Below are positions 24,474-33,543 of a stretch of 64,000 nt of DNA, piece by piece. The translations under genes and the position numbers were made by a program. The notes under the pieces were generated by a model. It was not told the DNA's origin. It saw only the letters and a list, made by a program, of their open reading frames with translations, and did not search any database. The DNA is taken from assembly GCF_000960475.2 (NCBI RefSeq), contig NZ_JZDQ02000008.1, forward strand, positions 1 to 64,000, given 5' to 3'. The number at the start of each line of letters is the position of its first letter. The stretch's first letter is position 1. Source of the DNA: Nocardioides luteus. GTDB lineage: Bacteria > Actinomycetota > Actinomycetes > Propionibacteriales > Nocardioidaceae.

Positions 24474-25601
24474 ATGCCCGCCATCAGCTCGGTTCTCGTC
24501 ATCGGCGCCGGAACCGCCGGGACGGCGACCGCGATCCTGCTCGCCGAGCGCGGCGTCTCGGTCGACCTCGTCGACGCCAAGCCGGACCTCTCCGCCCTCG
24601 GCTCGGGGATCACCTTGCAGGGCAACGCGCTGCGGGTGCTGCGCGATCTCGGCGTGTGGGAGCAGGTGCGGACGGAGGGCTACGGCTACGACACCCTCGG
24701 CCTGCGCGCGCCCGACCCGGCCGGGAGCCTGCTGGTCGAGCTCGAGGACCACCGCACCGGCGGGCCGGACCTGCCGGCGACGGTGGGGATGTACCGCCCC
24801 GCGCTCGCCCGGATCCTGACCGACCGGGCCGCCGCGGCCGGCGCCAAGGTGCGCTTCGGGGTCACGCCGGCCGGCATCGAGCAGGACGAGACCGGCGTCG
24901 ACGTCACCTTCGCGGACGGGTCCCACGGTCGTTACGACCTCGTCGTCGGCGCCGACGGGGTGCGGTCCTGGACCCGTCGGGCGATCGGCATCGACGTCGA
25001 GCCCGAGCCGGTCGGGATGGGGATCTGGCGCGCCTTCACCCGTCGACCGGCCGAGGTCACCCGCACCGACCTCTTCTACGGCGGCCCCTCCTACATCGCC
25101 GGCTACTGCCCGACGTCGGAGGAGAGCCTCTACGCCTACGTCGTCGAGCCGGCCCAGGACCGGGCCGACCTCTCGCCGGCGGAGGGCCTGGCGGTGATGC
25201 GCGAGCTCGCCGAGGCGTACCACGGGCCGTGGGACGAGATCCGCGCCTCCCTGACCGATGCCGAGCGGGTGAACCACACCCACTTCGAGAGCCACGTCGT
25301 CGACGGCCCGTGGAACCGGGGCAGGGTCGTGATCATCGGCGACGCCGCGCACAGCTGCCCGCCGACCATGGCCCAGGGCGCGGCTCAGGCGCTCGAGGAC
25401 GCCGCCGTTCTCGGCGAGCTCCTCACCGGTCTCGACGATCTGGACGCCGTCTGGCCCGCGTTCACCGAGCGCCGGCTGCCGCGCGCGAAGGCCGTCGTCG
25501 AGGCCTCGCTCCAGCTCTGCACCTGGCTGAAGGCGCACGAGCGCGGTGACGTACCCGGCCTGATGGCCCGCGTCGCCGCCCTCGTCAGCGACCCGGCCTG
25601 A
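24474..25601 (+). CDS. FAD-dependent aromatic monooxygenase
   Basis: A 375-residue group A flavoprotein hydroxylase. GAGTAGTAT (11-19) is the GxGxxG FAD site, VVGADGVRSWTR the DG motif, and GDAAHSCPPTMAQGA the GD motif. Such enzymes hydroxylate phenols or N-heterocycles ortho to an existing hydroxyl using NAD(P)H and oxygen. GGGAGA precedes the ATG. It is the first gene of the operon, and an extradiol-type dioxygenase follows, so its product is probably a catechol-like diol. The substrate is unknown. Confidence 0.9.
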   Translation: MPAISSVLVIGAGTAGTATAILLAERGVSVDLVDAKPDLSALGSGITLQGNALRVLRDLGVWEQVRTEGYGYDTLGLRAPDPAGSLLVELEDHRTGGPDLPATVGMYRPALARILTDRAAAAGAKVRFGVTPAGIEQDETGVDVTFADGSHGRYDLVVGADGVRSWTRRAIGIDVEPEPVGMGIWRAFTRRPAEVTRTDLFYGGPSYIAGYCPTSEESLYAYVVEPAQDRADLSPAEGLAVMRELAEAYHGPWDEIRASLTDAERVNHTHFESHVVDGPWNRGRVVIIGDAAHSCPPTMAQGAAQALEDAAVLGELLTGLDDLDAVWPAFTERRLPRAKAVVEASLQLCTWLKAHERGDVPGLMARVAALVSDPA

Positions 25602-25640
25602 CCACCTGTCTCACGAACCTGCCTCACGAAGGAGAACACC

Positions 25641-26612
25641 GTGACCATCATCGACCCCGCCGCCGAGACTCCGCCCGCCGAGCGGCTCATCACCCACCTG
25701 CGCCACGTCGACCTGGCCGTGCCCGACTACGAGCGGCAGCTGGAGTTCTACACGAGCACCTGGAAGCTCAAGGCGGAGACCACCGACTCCGGCCTGGCGT
25801 TCCTGGCCGCCGAGGGCTCCCCGGAGCAGTACTCCGTGCGCCTGCGCCGCTCCGACGACAAGCGCCTGGACCTGATCGCCTTCGGTGCGGCCAGCCCGGC
25901 CGACGTCGACGCGATGGCCGAGCGGCTCGGTCGCGCCGGCGTGCAGCTCGTCAGCGAGCCCGGCCCGGTGCTCACCCCGGGCGGCGGCTACGGCTTCCGC
26001 TTCTTCGACAACGACGGGCGTACGGTCGAGGTCTCCTGCGATGTTGCCGTGCGTCAACATCGCAGGATCGAGGAGGGGGAGTCGGTCCCGGTCAAGCTCT
26101 CTCACGTCGTCATCAACTCGCCGAACCCCGAGCAGACCGTGGCGTTCTACCAGCGCCACCTCGGCTTCGCGCTCTCCGACACCCTGATGCACCCGCGGCT
26201 GGGCTCGATGATGTGGTTCCTGCGTACGAACACCTTCCACCACAGCCTCGCGATCGCCCGCGGTCCGCACGTCGCGCTGCACCACGCCTCCTTCGAGATG
26301 CGCGGCCTGGACGAGTACATGCGCGGCACCGGACGGCTGCTGCGCGCCGGCGTGGAGAAGATCTGGGGGCCGGGGCGGCACCTGGCCGGCAACAACACCT
26401 TCAGCTACTTCCTCGACCCGCACGGCAACACCATCGAGTACACCACCGAGCTCGAGGAGCTCGCCGAGGACACCTGGCACCCGCACCTCTACGACTTCAG
26501 CGACCCCGAGGTCACCGACCAGTGGGGCACCGCCAACCCGATGAACGAGCTGATCGCCGGCAAGTCCTTCAACGACCCGGACAAGGGCGTCTTCGTCGCC
26601 CCGCCGGTCTGA
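25641..26612 (+). CDS. Two-domain VOC extradiol dioxygenase-like protein
   Basis: A 323-residue protein with a GTG start behind AAGGAG. There are two vicinal-oxygen-chelate modules: residues ~15-135 (HLRHVDLAVPDYERQLEFY) and ~150-300 (LSHVVINSPNPEQTVAFY). The C-terminal module keeps a plausible 2-His-1-carboxylate Fe site: His155 (LSHVV), a His in HVALHHASFEM and a Glu in NTIEYTTELEE. This is the arrangement of type I extradiol dioxygenases, which cleave catechols next to the diol. A perfect 13-bp inverted repeat lies in the inter-domain linker (26034-26067). Confidence 0.88.
   Translation: MTIIDPAAETPPAERLITHLRHVDLAVPDYERQLEFYTSTWKLKAETTDSGLAFLAAEGSPEQYSVRLRRSDDKRLDLIAFGAASPADVDAMAERLGRAGVQLVSEPGPVLTPGGGYGFRFFDNDGRTVEVSCDVAVRQHRRIEEGESVPVKLSHVVINSPNPEQTVAFYQRHLGFALSDTLMHPRLGSMMWFLRTNTFHHSLAIARGPHVALHHASFEMRGLDEYMRGTGRLLRAGVEKIWGPGRHLAGNNTFSYFLDPHGNTIEYTTELEELAEDTWHPHLYDFSDPEVTDQWGTANPMNELIAGKSFNDPDKGVFVAPPV
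26034..26067 (+). repeat. Perfect 13-bp inverted repeat inside the dioxygenase gene
   Basis: TCCTGCGATGTTG (26034-26046) and its exact complement CAACATCGCAGGA (26055-26067) flank an 8-nt loop. The stem codes for the linker between the two VOC domains. Codons here are less GC-biased than around it. Confidence 0.8.
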
Positions 26613-26621
26613 GGAGGGACG

Positions 26622-27587
26622 ATGAAGCTCGCCACCTTCCGCGACCCGGACCTGAAGCTGCCGCGTGTCGGGCTGGTCACCGGCGACGCCCTGCACCCGT
26701 TCGCCGTCCGGCACTCCATGCGCTCGCTGATCGCCGCCGGGCGCGACGTGCTCGACCGTGCCGCCGACCACGCCCGCGCGGCGACCCCCTTCGACCTCGC
26801 CGAGGTCCAGCTGCTGGCGCCGCTCGAGCCGGCCTCGGTCCGCGACTTCGTCGCCTTCGAGGAGCACGTCGAGGGCGTACGCCGCTCGGTCGACGGCGCG
26901 GCCGGGGTCCCCGGTGCCTGGTACGACGCCCCGGCCTTCTACTTCACCAACCCGCACGCGATCCTGGGGCCGGATGCCGAGGTCCCGTTCCCGGCGTCCT
27001 GCGAGGCCCGGGACTTCGAGCTGGAGGTCGCCGTCGTCGTCGGCGCCGAGGGCCGGTCGGTCGCGTCCGAGGAGGCCGGGACGTACGTCTTCGGCTACAC
27101 GATCCTCAACGACTGGTCGGCCCGCGACCTGCAGGGCCGCGAGATGCAGGTCGGTCTCGGGCCGGCCAAGGGCAAGGACTTCGCGACCACGCTCGGGCCG
27201 TGGATCGTGACCGCCGACGAGCTGGAGCCGTACCGGGACGAGGACGGCTTCCTCGACCTGCTGTGCACGGTGTCGGTCAACGGCACGGAGGTCGGCCGCG
27301 ACCGCCTCTCGAACATGGGCTGGACCTTCGAGACGATGATCGCGTACGCCTCCCGCGACTCCCGCGTGGTCGCCGGTGACGTCCTCGGCTCGGGCACCGT
27401 CGGCAACGGCGGGTGCCTGGCCGAGCTCTGGGGCCGTCGTGGCGTGCAGGAGCCGAAGCCGCTGCAGCCGGGAGACGTGGTCACCCTCGAGGTCGAGGGC
27501 ATCGGCACGCTCGCCAACACCGTCGCGATCGCACCACCCGCGCCCGAGCTGCCGCCGGCGTGCCGCCACGACCCGGTGGCCCGATGA
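26622..27587 (+). CDS. Fumarylacetoacetate hydrolase family protein
   Basis: A 321-residue FAH-fold enzyme. The DFVAFEEHVEGVRRS segment, a YFTNPHAILGP stretch and the metal ligands in DFELEVAVVVG, then YTILNDWSARDLQ and GPAKGKDFATTLGPW, are the family signature. Members hydrolyse carbon-carbon bonds or decarboxylate/hydrate dioxo and dienoic acids after ring cleavage. GAGGAGGGA precedes the ATG. It follows the dioxygenase by 9 bases, consistent with acting on the ring-cleavage product. Confidence 0.88.
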   Translation: MKLATFRDPDLKLPRVGLVTGDALHPFAVRHSMRSLIAAGRDVLDRAADHARAATPFDLAEVQLLAPLEPASVRDFVAFEEHVEGVRRSVDGAAGVPGAWYDAPAFYFTNPHAILGPDAEVPFPASCEARDFELEVAVVVGAEGRSVASEEAGTYVFGYTILNDWSARDLQGREMQVGLGPAKGKDFATTLGPWIVTADELEPYRDEDGFLDLLCTVSVNGTEVGRDRLSNMGWTFETMIAYASRDSRVVAGDVLGSGTVGNGGCLAELWGRRGVQEPKPLQPGDVVTLEVEGIGTLANTVAIAPPAPELPPACRHDPVAR

Positions 27588-28300
27588 GCGGGCTGGCCGG
27601 ACGCACGGTCGTCGTCACCGGAGCGGCCTCCGGGATCGGGGCCGCCGTGGCGTCCGCCGTGACCGCGGCGGGCGGGACCGTGGTCGGCCTCGACCGCGAG
27701 GCCGCATCCGGCGTCCGAACCTTCGATGTGCGTGACGAGGACAGCTGGGCGGAGCTGGCCGCCGAGCTCGCCGGGCCGGTGCACGGGCTGGTGAGCTGTG
27801 CCGGCGTGACCCGGCGGGCCCGGGTCGGTGCCGCGAGCGTCGCCGACATGCGGGACGCCCACGACGTCAACGTGCTCGGGCCGTTGCTCGGGATCCAGGC
27901 GCTCGCGCCGCTGATGCCGGCCGGCGGATCGATCGTCACCATCGGGTCGCTCGCCGCCCTGCAGGGGCACTACCCGGTGGCCTACACCACCAGCAAGTGG
28001 GCCGTTCGCGGGCTCACGCACACCGCGGCGCTCGAGCTGGGGGAGCGGGGGATCCGCGTCAACGCCGTCCACCCCGGCTTCATCGAGACCGCCATGACCG
28101 CCTCCGCGCCCGCTGCGTTCCGCGACGCCTCGGTCGCCGCCACCCCGCTCGGCCGCGTCGGCACGCCCGAGGAGGTCGCGTCGGTCGTGGTCTTCCTGCT
28201 CGGCGACGGGGCGGCGTACGTCACCGGCGCCGAGCTCCCCGTCGACGGCGGGGCCGCCTCCCATGCCGGCGCCAAGGCCGTCTCCGACGCCCTGCGCTGA
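27584..28300 (+). CDS. SDR family oxidoreductase
   Basis: 238 residues. TGAASGIG is the cofactor motif, GLDRE the Asp that favours NAD, and IGSLAALQGHYPVAYTTSKWA holds the Ser-Tyr-Lys triad (YTTSK). PGFIETAM and the end motif VTGAELPVDGGA are standard. It starts inside the stop of the FAH gene (ATGA). It probably oxidises or reduces an alcohol/ketone intermediate of the aromatic pathway. Confidence 0.85.
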   Translation: MSGLAGRTVVVTGAASGIGAAVASAVTAAGGTVVGLDREAASGVRTFDVRDEDSWAELAAELAGPVHGLVSCAGVTRRARVGAASVADMRDAHDVNVLGPLLGIQALAPLMPAGGSIVTIGSLAALQGHYPVAYTTSKWAVRGLTHTAALELGERGIRVNAVHPGFIETAMTASAPAAFRDASVAATPLGRVGTPEEVASVVVFLLGDGAAYVTGAELPVDGGAASHAGAKAVSDALR

Positions 28301-28327
28301 GATCCATCACAACCAAGAGGACATGAG

Positions 28328-29500
28328 ATGTTCGAGTACTTTCCCGGCAACTACGTCTGGAACCTGGGCGTGGTCGCCACGCTCAACTCCGGCGGCCTGA
28401 TCGACGAGGTCGACCGCGCCTGCCGGCCGCTGCGCGAGCTGGCCGCGCAGGGCTCCGACGTCGGCACCGCCGAGTTCATGGCCGCCTGGCGGCGCGTCGC
28501 CGACCAGCTCGAGGAGCAGGCCGGCGAGGCCGAGAAGGCCGGCCACCGGCGTACGGCCGGGCAGAAGCTCTTCCGCGCCTCCGTCTACGTCTCCCAGGCC
28601 GAGCGGATGCAGAGCGCGAAGGACCCCGGCCGCAACGCCGAGTACCAGCGCAGCGTCGACCTGCTCGTCCGCTCCTTCGAGCTGCTCGACCAGCCGACGA
28701 CGAAGGTCGCCATCCCGTACGTCGAGAACGGCCGCGAGACCAGCCTGCCCGCCTACTTCCACCCGGCCGGCCGCGACGGCGAACCGGCGCCGGTGATGAT
28801 CGTGTGGAACGGCCTCGACTCGACCAAGGAGATGATGGTCAGCGCGGGGGTCCACACCGAGCTGGCCGCCCGCGGCATCTCCACGCTGATGGTCGATTGC
28901 GGTGGTGCCGGGGAGGCGCTGCGCCTGGACGGTCTCACCGCGCGCGTGGACACCGAGGCCTGGGCCGCGGCCTGCGTCGACTGGCTCGAGACGCGCTCGG
29001 ACGTACGCGCCGACCGGATCGGGCTCGTGGGCTGGTCGCTCGGGGGCTACTACGCGCCCCGCGCGGCGGCGTTCGAGAAGCGGCTGGCGCTGTGCGTGGC
29101 CTGGGGTGCCAACCACGACTGGGGCGCGGTGCAGAAGCGCCGGCTCGACCGCGAGGGCGAGAACCCGGTGCCGCACTACTGGGACCACGTGCTGTGGGTG
29201 TGGGGTCAGCCCGACATCGACACGTTCATCGAGTTTGCCGAGTCGATCAAGCTCGACGGTGTGGTCGAGAAGATCACCGTGCCGTTCCTGATCGCCCACG
29301 GCGAGAACGACCGCCAGATCCCGCTGTCCTATGCGCACCGGTCCTACGACCAGGCGGTCAGCAGTCCCAAGCGAGAGCTGCGGATCTTCACACCCGAGGA
29401 GGGCGCCACCGAGCACATCGGACTGGACCACCTGCCGCACGTCATGGGCTTCGTCGCCGACTGGGTCGCGGACACCTTCGCCGAGCTGGACGCGTCATGA
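28328..29500 (+). CDS. Alpha/beta hydrolase, 2,6-dihydroxypseudooxynicotine hydrolase-like
   Basis: A 390-residue hydrolase with a long helical N-terminal cap (~1-125) before the core. The nucleophile elbow GWSLGG carries Ser237. HGENDRQIP supplies the acid and a C-terminal His follows in EHIGLDHLPHV. The cap and layout are those of the DUF1100/FrsA-like group that includes the C-C hydrolase of nicotine degradation. In this operon it is a good candidate for a meta-cleavage or side-chain C-C hydrolase. AGAGGA precedes the ATG. Confidence 0.8.
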   Translation: MFEYFPGNYVWNLGVVATLNSGGLIDEVDRACRPLRELAAQGSDVGTAEFMAAWRRVADQLEEQAGEAEKAGHRRTAGQKLFRASVYVSQAERMQSAKDPGRNAEYQRSVDLLVRSFELLDQPTTKVAIPYVENGRETSLPAYFHPAGRDGEPAPVMIVWNGLDSTKEMMVSAGVHTELAARGISTLMVDCGGAGEALRLDGLTARVDTEAWAAACVDWLETRSDVRADRIGLVGWSLGGYYAPRAAAFEKRLALCVAWGANHDWGAVQKRRLDREGENPVPHYWDHVLWVWGQPDIDTFIEFAESIKLDGVVEKITVPFLIAHGENDRQIPLSYAHRSYDQAVSSPKRELRIFTPEEGATEHIGLDHLPHVMGFVADWVADTFAELDAS

Positions 29501-30501
29501 CGGGGTTGGACCGCACCGATCCCGAGGGTGAGATCGCGAAGACGGTCGCCCGGGTCTCCAACTGGGGACGCTGGGGCGAGGACGACGTCCGCGGCACGAT
29601 GAACTTCCTCACCGACACCAAGCGGGTCGAGGCCGCGGGGCTGGTGCGGACCGGCCGGTCCTACTCGCTCTCGCTGCCCTTCGACATGGACGGGCCGCAG
29701 AACGGCTGGCGGCGGCGTACGAACCCGGTGCACACCATGCTCGACACCGGCACCGACGCGGTCGCCGGTGTCCAGGGCTTCCCGCACGGGATCGGCGGCG
29801 CCGACGACGTCATCGCGATGCCGCTGCAGTGCTCGACCCAGTGGGACGGGCTGGGCCACATCTTCGACCACGGGCGGGCCTGGAACGGCCGCCCGGCGGA
29901 GTCGGTCGTGACCTCGCTGGGCGACGGCGTCACCGGGATCGAGACGGTCGCCGACGTGGTCTGCGGCCGCGGGGTGCTGCTCGACGTCGGCCGCGCACTC
30001 GGCGCAGAGCTCGACACGGAGCTCGGCACGGACGGCGAGCTCCCCGACGGCTTCGCGATCACCGAGGAGCACCTGGAGCGCACGATCGCCGCGCAGGGAT
30101 CGGCCGTGGGACGCGGCGACATCGTCGTCGTACGCACCGGCCAGCTCACCCGGGCCCGCCGCGGCCTCGCGGCGGGCGAGGGCTGGGGCGGCTATGCCGG
30201 GGGACCGGCGCCCGGCCTGTCGTTCACCACCGCCGACTGGCTGCACCGCACCGAGATCGCCGCGATCGCCACCGACACCTGGGGCTTCGAGGTGCGGCCC
30301 AACGAGTTCGACGACGCCTTCCAGCCCCTCCACCAGGTCGCGATCCCGCACCTCGGGCTGTTCCTGGGTGAGATGTGGGACCTCGACGGCCTGGCCTCCG
30401 CCTGTGCTGCGGACGGCCGCTACGACTTCCTGCTCACCGCCGCACCGCTGCGAGTCACCGGGGCCGTAGGTGCGCCAGTGAACCCCATCGCGCTGCGCTG
30501 A
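29497..30501 (+). CDS. Cyclase family protein (kynurenine formamidase-like)
   Basis: A 334-residue protein of the cyclase family PF04199. QWDGLGHIFDHGRAWNG matches the HxGTHxD-like metal loop in altered form. RGDIVVVRTGQ and the FQPLHQVAIPHLGLFLGE end are typical. The family includes metal-dependent amidohydrolases and polyketide-type cyclases. It starts within the stop codon of the preceding gene and closes the operon. Its TGA is also the first three bases of a 21-bp repeat array. Confidence 0.85.
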   Translation: MTGLDRTDPEGEIAKTVARVSNWGRWGEDDVRGTMNFLTDTKRVEAAGLVRTGRSYSLSLPFDMDGPQNGWRRRTNPVHTMLDTGTDAVAGVQGFPHGIGGADDVIAMPLQCSTQWDGLGHIFDHGRAWNGRPAESVVTSLGDGVTGIETVADVVCGRGVLLDVGRALGAELDTELGTDGELPDGFAITEEHLERTIAAQGSAVGRGDIVVVRTGQLTRARRGLAAGEGWGGYAGGPAPGLSFTTADWLHRTEIAAIATDTWGFEVRPNEFDDAFQPLHQVAIPHLGLFLGEMWDLDGLASACAADGRYDFLLTAAPLRVTGAVGAPVNPIALR

Positions 30502-30633
30502 CGCCGAGGAGTCGATTCCTGACGCCGAGGGGTCGGTTCCTGACGTCGACGGGTCGATTCCTGACGTCGAGGAGTCGATTCCTGACGTCGGAGAATCGAC
30601 TCCTCGCGGTCAGAAACTGACTCCTCGCGGTCA
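30499..30633. repeat. 21-bp repeat array, four direct then two inverted copies
   Basis: Four direct copies of TGACGCCGAGGAGTCGATTC(C), allowing a few changes, fill 30499-30519, 30520-30540, 30541-30561 and 30562-30582. After a 9-base start of a fifth copy, two inverted copies follow (about 30591-30612 and 30613-30633), and a weaker third runs into coding sequence. The array joins two convergent genes: the first direct copy begins with the TGA stop of the cyclase gene and the inverted series ends on the TGA stop of the topoisomerase gene. Transcripts from either side could fold into a long stem, so it may act as a bidirectional terminator. Confidence 0.85.
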
Positions 30634-33126
30634 GAAATCGACGTCTCGGCGGATTATCTGTGGGCGAGGGGGGCCGGCTACGGCGTCGATGGGCTGCTCG
30701 AGTGGGACTCCGGAGCCGTCGCGGCGGGGGTCGATCTCGGGCAGGTCGATCGGTGCGCCCGACGCTGCAGCCGCCATTGCTGGGGCGGCACCGACCCAGG
30801 CGAAGACGATCGAGTCCTCACCCTTGAGATACCGGTGAGCGCGTACGCCGCCGGTGGCCCGGCCCTTGGCCGGGAACTCGCTGAACGGCGTGGTCTTCAC
30901 GCTGCCGGTCTCGGTGCCGGGCAGAGCGCTCGAGGACCCGGCGACGGTGACGACCGCGGCACCCTCGGGGGCGTCGGGGGAGACGACGCCGAAGAAGACG
31001 ACCTTGGACCCGTGGGCCATCCGGACCCCGGCCATGCCGCCGGCGCTGCGGCCCTGCGGGCGCACCGTGTCGGCGGGGAAGTGGAGGAGCTGGGCGTCGG
31101 AGGTGACGAAGACCAGCGACTCGGTGCCGGTGCGCAGCTGAGCCGCGCCGACGACCTCGTCGCCGTCGGCCAGCTTGATGACCTCCCACTCGTCCTTGTT
31201 GAGCAGCACCTCGGGGTTGACCCTCTTCACGACACCGAGGCGGGTGCCGAGCGCGATGCCCGGTCCGTCGGTGGCCAGCGTGGTCAGCGCCAGTGCGCGC
31301 TCGTCGGACTCCAGCGAGAGCAGCGCGGACAGCGGCAGGCCGCCGGACAGGTTCGGGTCACCGGCGGTCGGCGGCATCGCCGGCAGGTCGAGCACCCCGA
31401 GACGTACGAGACGGCCGCGGGAGGTGAGCACGCCGATCTGGCCTCGGACGGTCGCCGGGACCACCGAGACGATCACGTCGTGGTTGGCTCGCGCCGACCC
31501 CGTGGAGAACGGCTCGGCGTCGGAGGAGCGCGCCAGCAGCCCGGTCGAGGAGAGCAGCGCGAAGCACGGGTCGTCGGCGACCTCGAGGCTCATCGCCTCC
31601 AGCGCCGGGGTCCCGGCCGAGGCCAGGAGCACGGTGCGGCGTGGCGTACCGAACGTCTTGGCCACCTCGGCGAGCTCGTCGGAGACGACCTTCCGGAGCA
31701 TCTCGTCGTCGCCGAGGATCGAGTCGAGGTATTCGATGGTGGCCTGCAGCTCGTCGCGCTCCTTCTCCAGCTCGATCTTGGAGAACTTCGTCAGCCGGCG
31801 CAGGGCCATGTCGAGGATGTACTCCGCCTGCGGCTGGCTCAGGTCGAAGACCGACATCAGGCGCTCGCGAGCCTCGCCGGCGTTGTCGGAGGCGCGGATC
31901 AGCTGGATGACCTCGTCGATGTCGAGGATCGCGATCAGCAGACCCTCGACCAGGTGCAGCCGGTCGGCGGCCTTGTCGCGGCGGAACTGCGAACGGCGGC
32001 GGACGACGTCGTAGCGGTGGCCGAGGAAGACCTCGAGCAGCTCCTTGAGGCCGAGGGTGCGCGGCTGGCCATCGACGAGCGCGACGTTGTTGATGCCGAA
32101 GGAGTCCTCCAGGGGCGTCATCTTGTAGAGCTGCTCGAGCACGGCCTCGGGCACGAACCCGTTCTTGACCTCGATGACGAGGCGGGTGCCGTGCTGACGG
32201 TCGGTGAGGTCCTTGAGGTCGGCGATGCCCTGGATCTTCTTGGACTGCACCAGCGTCTTGACCCGCTCGATGATCTTCTCGGTGCCGATGTTGAACGGCA
32301 GCTCGGTGATCACGATGCCCTTGCGGCGCCCGAACGTCTCGATCCGCGTGGTGGCGCGGATCTTGAAGGAGCCTCGGCCGGTCTCGTACGCATCCCGGAT
32401 CCCGTCCAGGCCGACGATGGTGCCGCCGGTGGGGAGGTCGGGGCCGGGGATGAACTTCATCAGCGTGTCGAGCTCGGCGCCCGGGTGCTTGATCAGGTGG
32501 CGCGCGGCGGCGATGACCTCGATCAGGTTGTGCGGGGCCATGTTGGTGGCCATACCGACCGCGATGCCCGTGGCGCCGTTGACCAGCAGGTTGGGGATCG
32601 CCGCGGGGAGCACGCTCGGCTCCATCTCCCGCGAGTCGTAGTTGGGCCGGAAGTCGACCGTGTCTTCCTTGATGTCATCGGTCATCGCCAGCGCGGCCGG
32701 GCCCATCCGGGCCTCGGTGTAACGCATCGCCGCAGCGGGGTCGTCGCCGCCGGGGGAGCCGAAGTTGCCGTGCCCGTCGATCATCGGCAGCCGCATGGCC
32801 CACGGCTGCGCCATCCGCACGAGCGCGTCGTAGATCGCGCCGTCACCGTGCGGGTGCAGCTTGCCCATCACCTCACCGACGATGCGGGCACACTTCACGT
32901 GGCCGCGGTCGGGACGTACGCCCATGTCGTTCATCGTGAACAGGATCCGGCGCTGCACGGGCTTGAGGCCGTCGCGGGCGTCGGGCAGCGCCCGGGAGTA
33001 GATGACGGAGTAGGAGTACTCCAGGAAGGAGGACCGCATCTCCTCCCCGATGTCGGTGTCGAGGATGTGCTCCTCGAAGTCGTCGGGGAGATCCTGGGTG
33101 GTCTTGCCGCGTGCCATAAGGGGCAT
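30631..33126 (-). CDS. parC: DNA topoisomerase subunit A, ParC/GyrA family
   Basis: An 831-residue type IIA topoisomerase A subunit. The breakage-reunion domain has [37 protein letters not shown] and the catalytic Tyr136 in [10 protein letters not shown]. The C-terminal beta-pinwheel is present, but the canonical GyrA box (QRRGGKG) is replaced by a degenerate [10 protein letters not shown]. This favours topoisomerase IV ParC over gyrase, agreeing with the second gyrA-like gene of Streptomyces and relatives. The residue matching E. coli GyrA Ser83 is Gly96, and the Asp87 equivalent is kept (Asp100). No parE lies in the window. A second in-frame ATG at 33117 is possible. Confidence 0.9.
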   Translation of the reverse strand: MPLMARGKTTQDLPDDFEEHILDTDIGEEMRSSFLEYSYSVIYSRALPDARDGLKPVQRRILFTMNDMGVRPDRGHVKCARIVGEVMGKLHPHGDGAIYDALVRMAQPWAMRLPMIDGHGNFGSPGGDDPAAAMRYTEARMGPAALAMTDDIKEDTVDFRPNYDSREMEPSVLPAAIPNLLVNGATGIAVGMATNMAPHNLIEVIAAARHLIKHPGAELDTLMKFIPGPDLPTGGTIVGLDGIRDAYETGRGSFKIRATTRIETFGRRKGIVITELPFNIGTEKIIERVKTLVQSKKIQGIADLKDLTDRQHGTRLVIEVKNGFVPEAVLEQLYKMTPLEDSFGINNVALVDGQPRTLGLKELLEVFLGHRYDVVRRRSQFRRDKAADRLHLVEGLLIAILDIDEVIQLIRASDNAGEARERLMSVFDLSQPQAEYILDMALRRLTKFSKIELEKERDELQATIEYLDSILGDDEMLRKVVSDELAEVAKTFGTPRRTVLLASAGTPALEAMSLEVADDPCFALLSSTGLLARSSDAEPFSTGSARANHDVIVSVVPATVRGQIGVLTSRGRLVRLGVLDLPAMPPTAGDPNLSGGLPLSALLSLESDERALALTTLATDGPGIALGTRLGVVKRVNPEVLLNKDEWEVIKLADGDEVVGAAQLRTGTESLVFVTSDAQLLHFPADTVRPQGRSAGGMAGVRMAHGSKVVFFGVVSPDAPEGAAVVTVAGSSSALPGTETGSVKTTPFSEFPAKGRATGGVRAHRYLKGEDSIVFAWVGAAPAMAAAASGAPIDLPEIDPRRDGSGVPLEQPIDAVAGPPRPQIIRRDVDF

Positions 33127-33177
33127 TGTCTCGAATCCCTGTGCGAGCGCGCCACCGGGCTCGCCGTAAGGGTGCGG

Positions 33178-33501
33178 TCAGTGGTCTGCGGACCACTCCT
33201 CGGCCCAGGCGTCCAGGGGCGCCATCAGGTCGAGCAGGCTCCTGCCGTCGTCGGTGAGGTCGTAGCCGCCGGCATGGGTCACCAGGCCGGCCTCGCTCAG
33301 CTCATGGAGCCGAGCGGTCAGCACGCTCGAGGACATCCCGCCCGCGGCGTGCTGCAGCTCGCGGAAGGTCATGGCCTGCCCCTCGCGCAGCTCCCACAGG
33401 ACCCGGAGCGCCCAGCGGCGACCCAACAGGTCGAGGAGCACCATGATCGGCCGTCCGGTCCGGGAGCCTCGGACCGGGCGGCCAGGCATGGGTGTCGTCA
33501 T
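33178..33501 (-). CDS. HxlR family transcriptional regulator
   Basis: A 107-residue winged-helix protein: VLLDLLGRRWALRVLWELRE, FRELQHAAGGMSSSVLTARL and LSEAGLVTHAGGYDLT are the HxlR domain. The conserved N-terminal Cys found in redox-sensing members (HypR-like) is absent. Divergent from the carboxymuconolactone decarboxylase-like gene with only 42 bases between starts, it is the probable repressor of that gene. Confidence 0.85.
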   Translation of the reverse strand: MTTPMPGRPVRGSRTGRPIMVLLDLLGRRWALRVLWELREGQAMTFRELQHAAGGMSSSVLTARLHELSEAGLVTHAGGYDLTDDGRSLLDLMAPLDAWAEEWSADH

Positions 33502-33543
33502 ATTTGCTTTCCTTTCCGAAGCGCCGACGCTAGCATCCAGGCC

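Noticed and set aside
30375..30620. Plus-strand ORF encoding RGRFLTS-like repeats through the first array
   Set aside because: Same reason: read-through of a 21-bp repeat, overlapping the end of the cyclase gene in another frame.
30499..30633. CRISPR array
   Set aside because: Units are contiguous without unique spacers, some inverted, and no cas genes are present.
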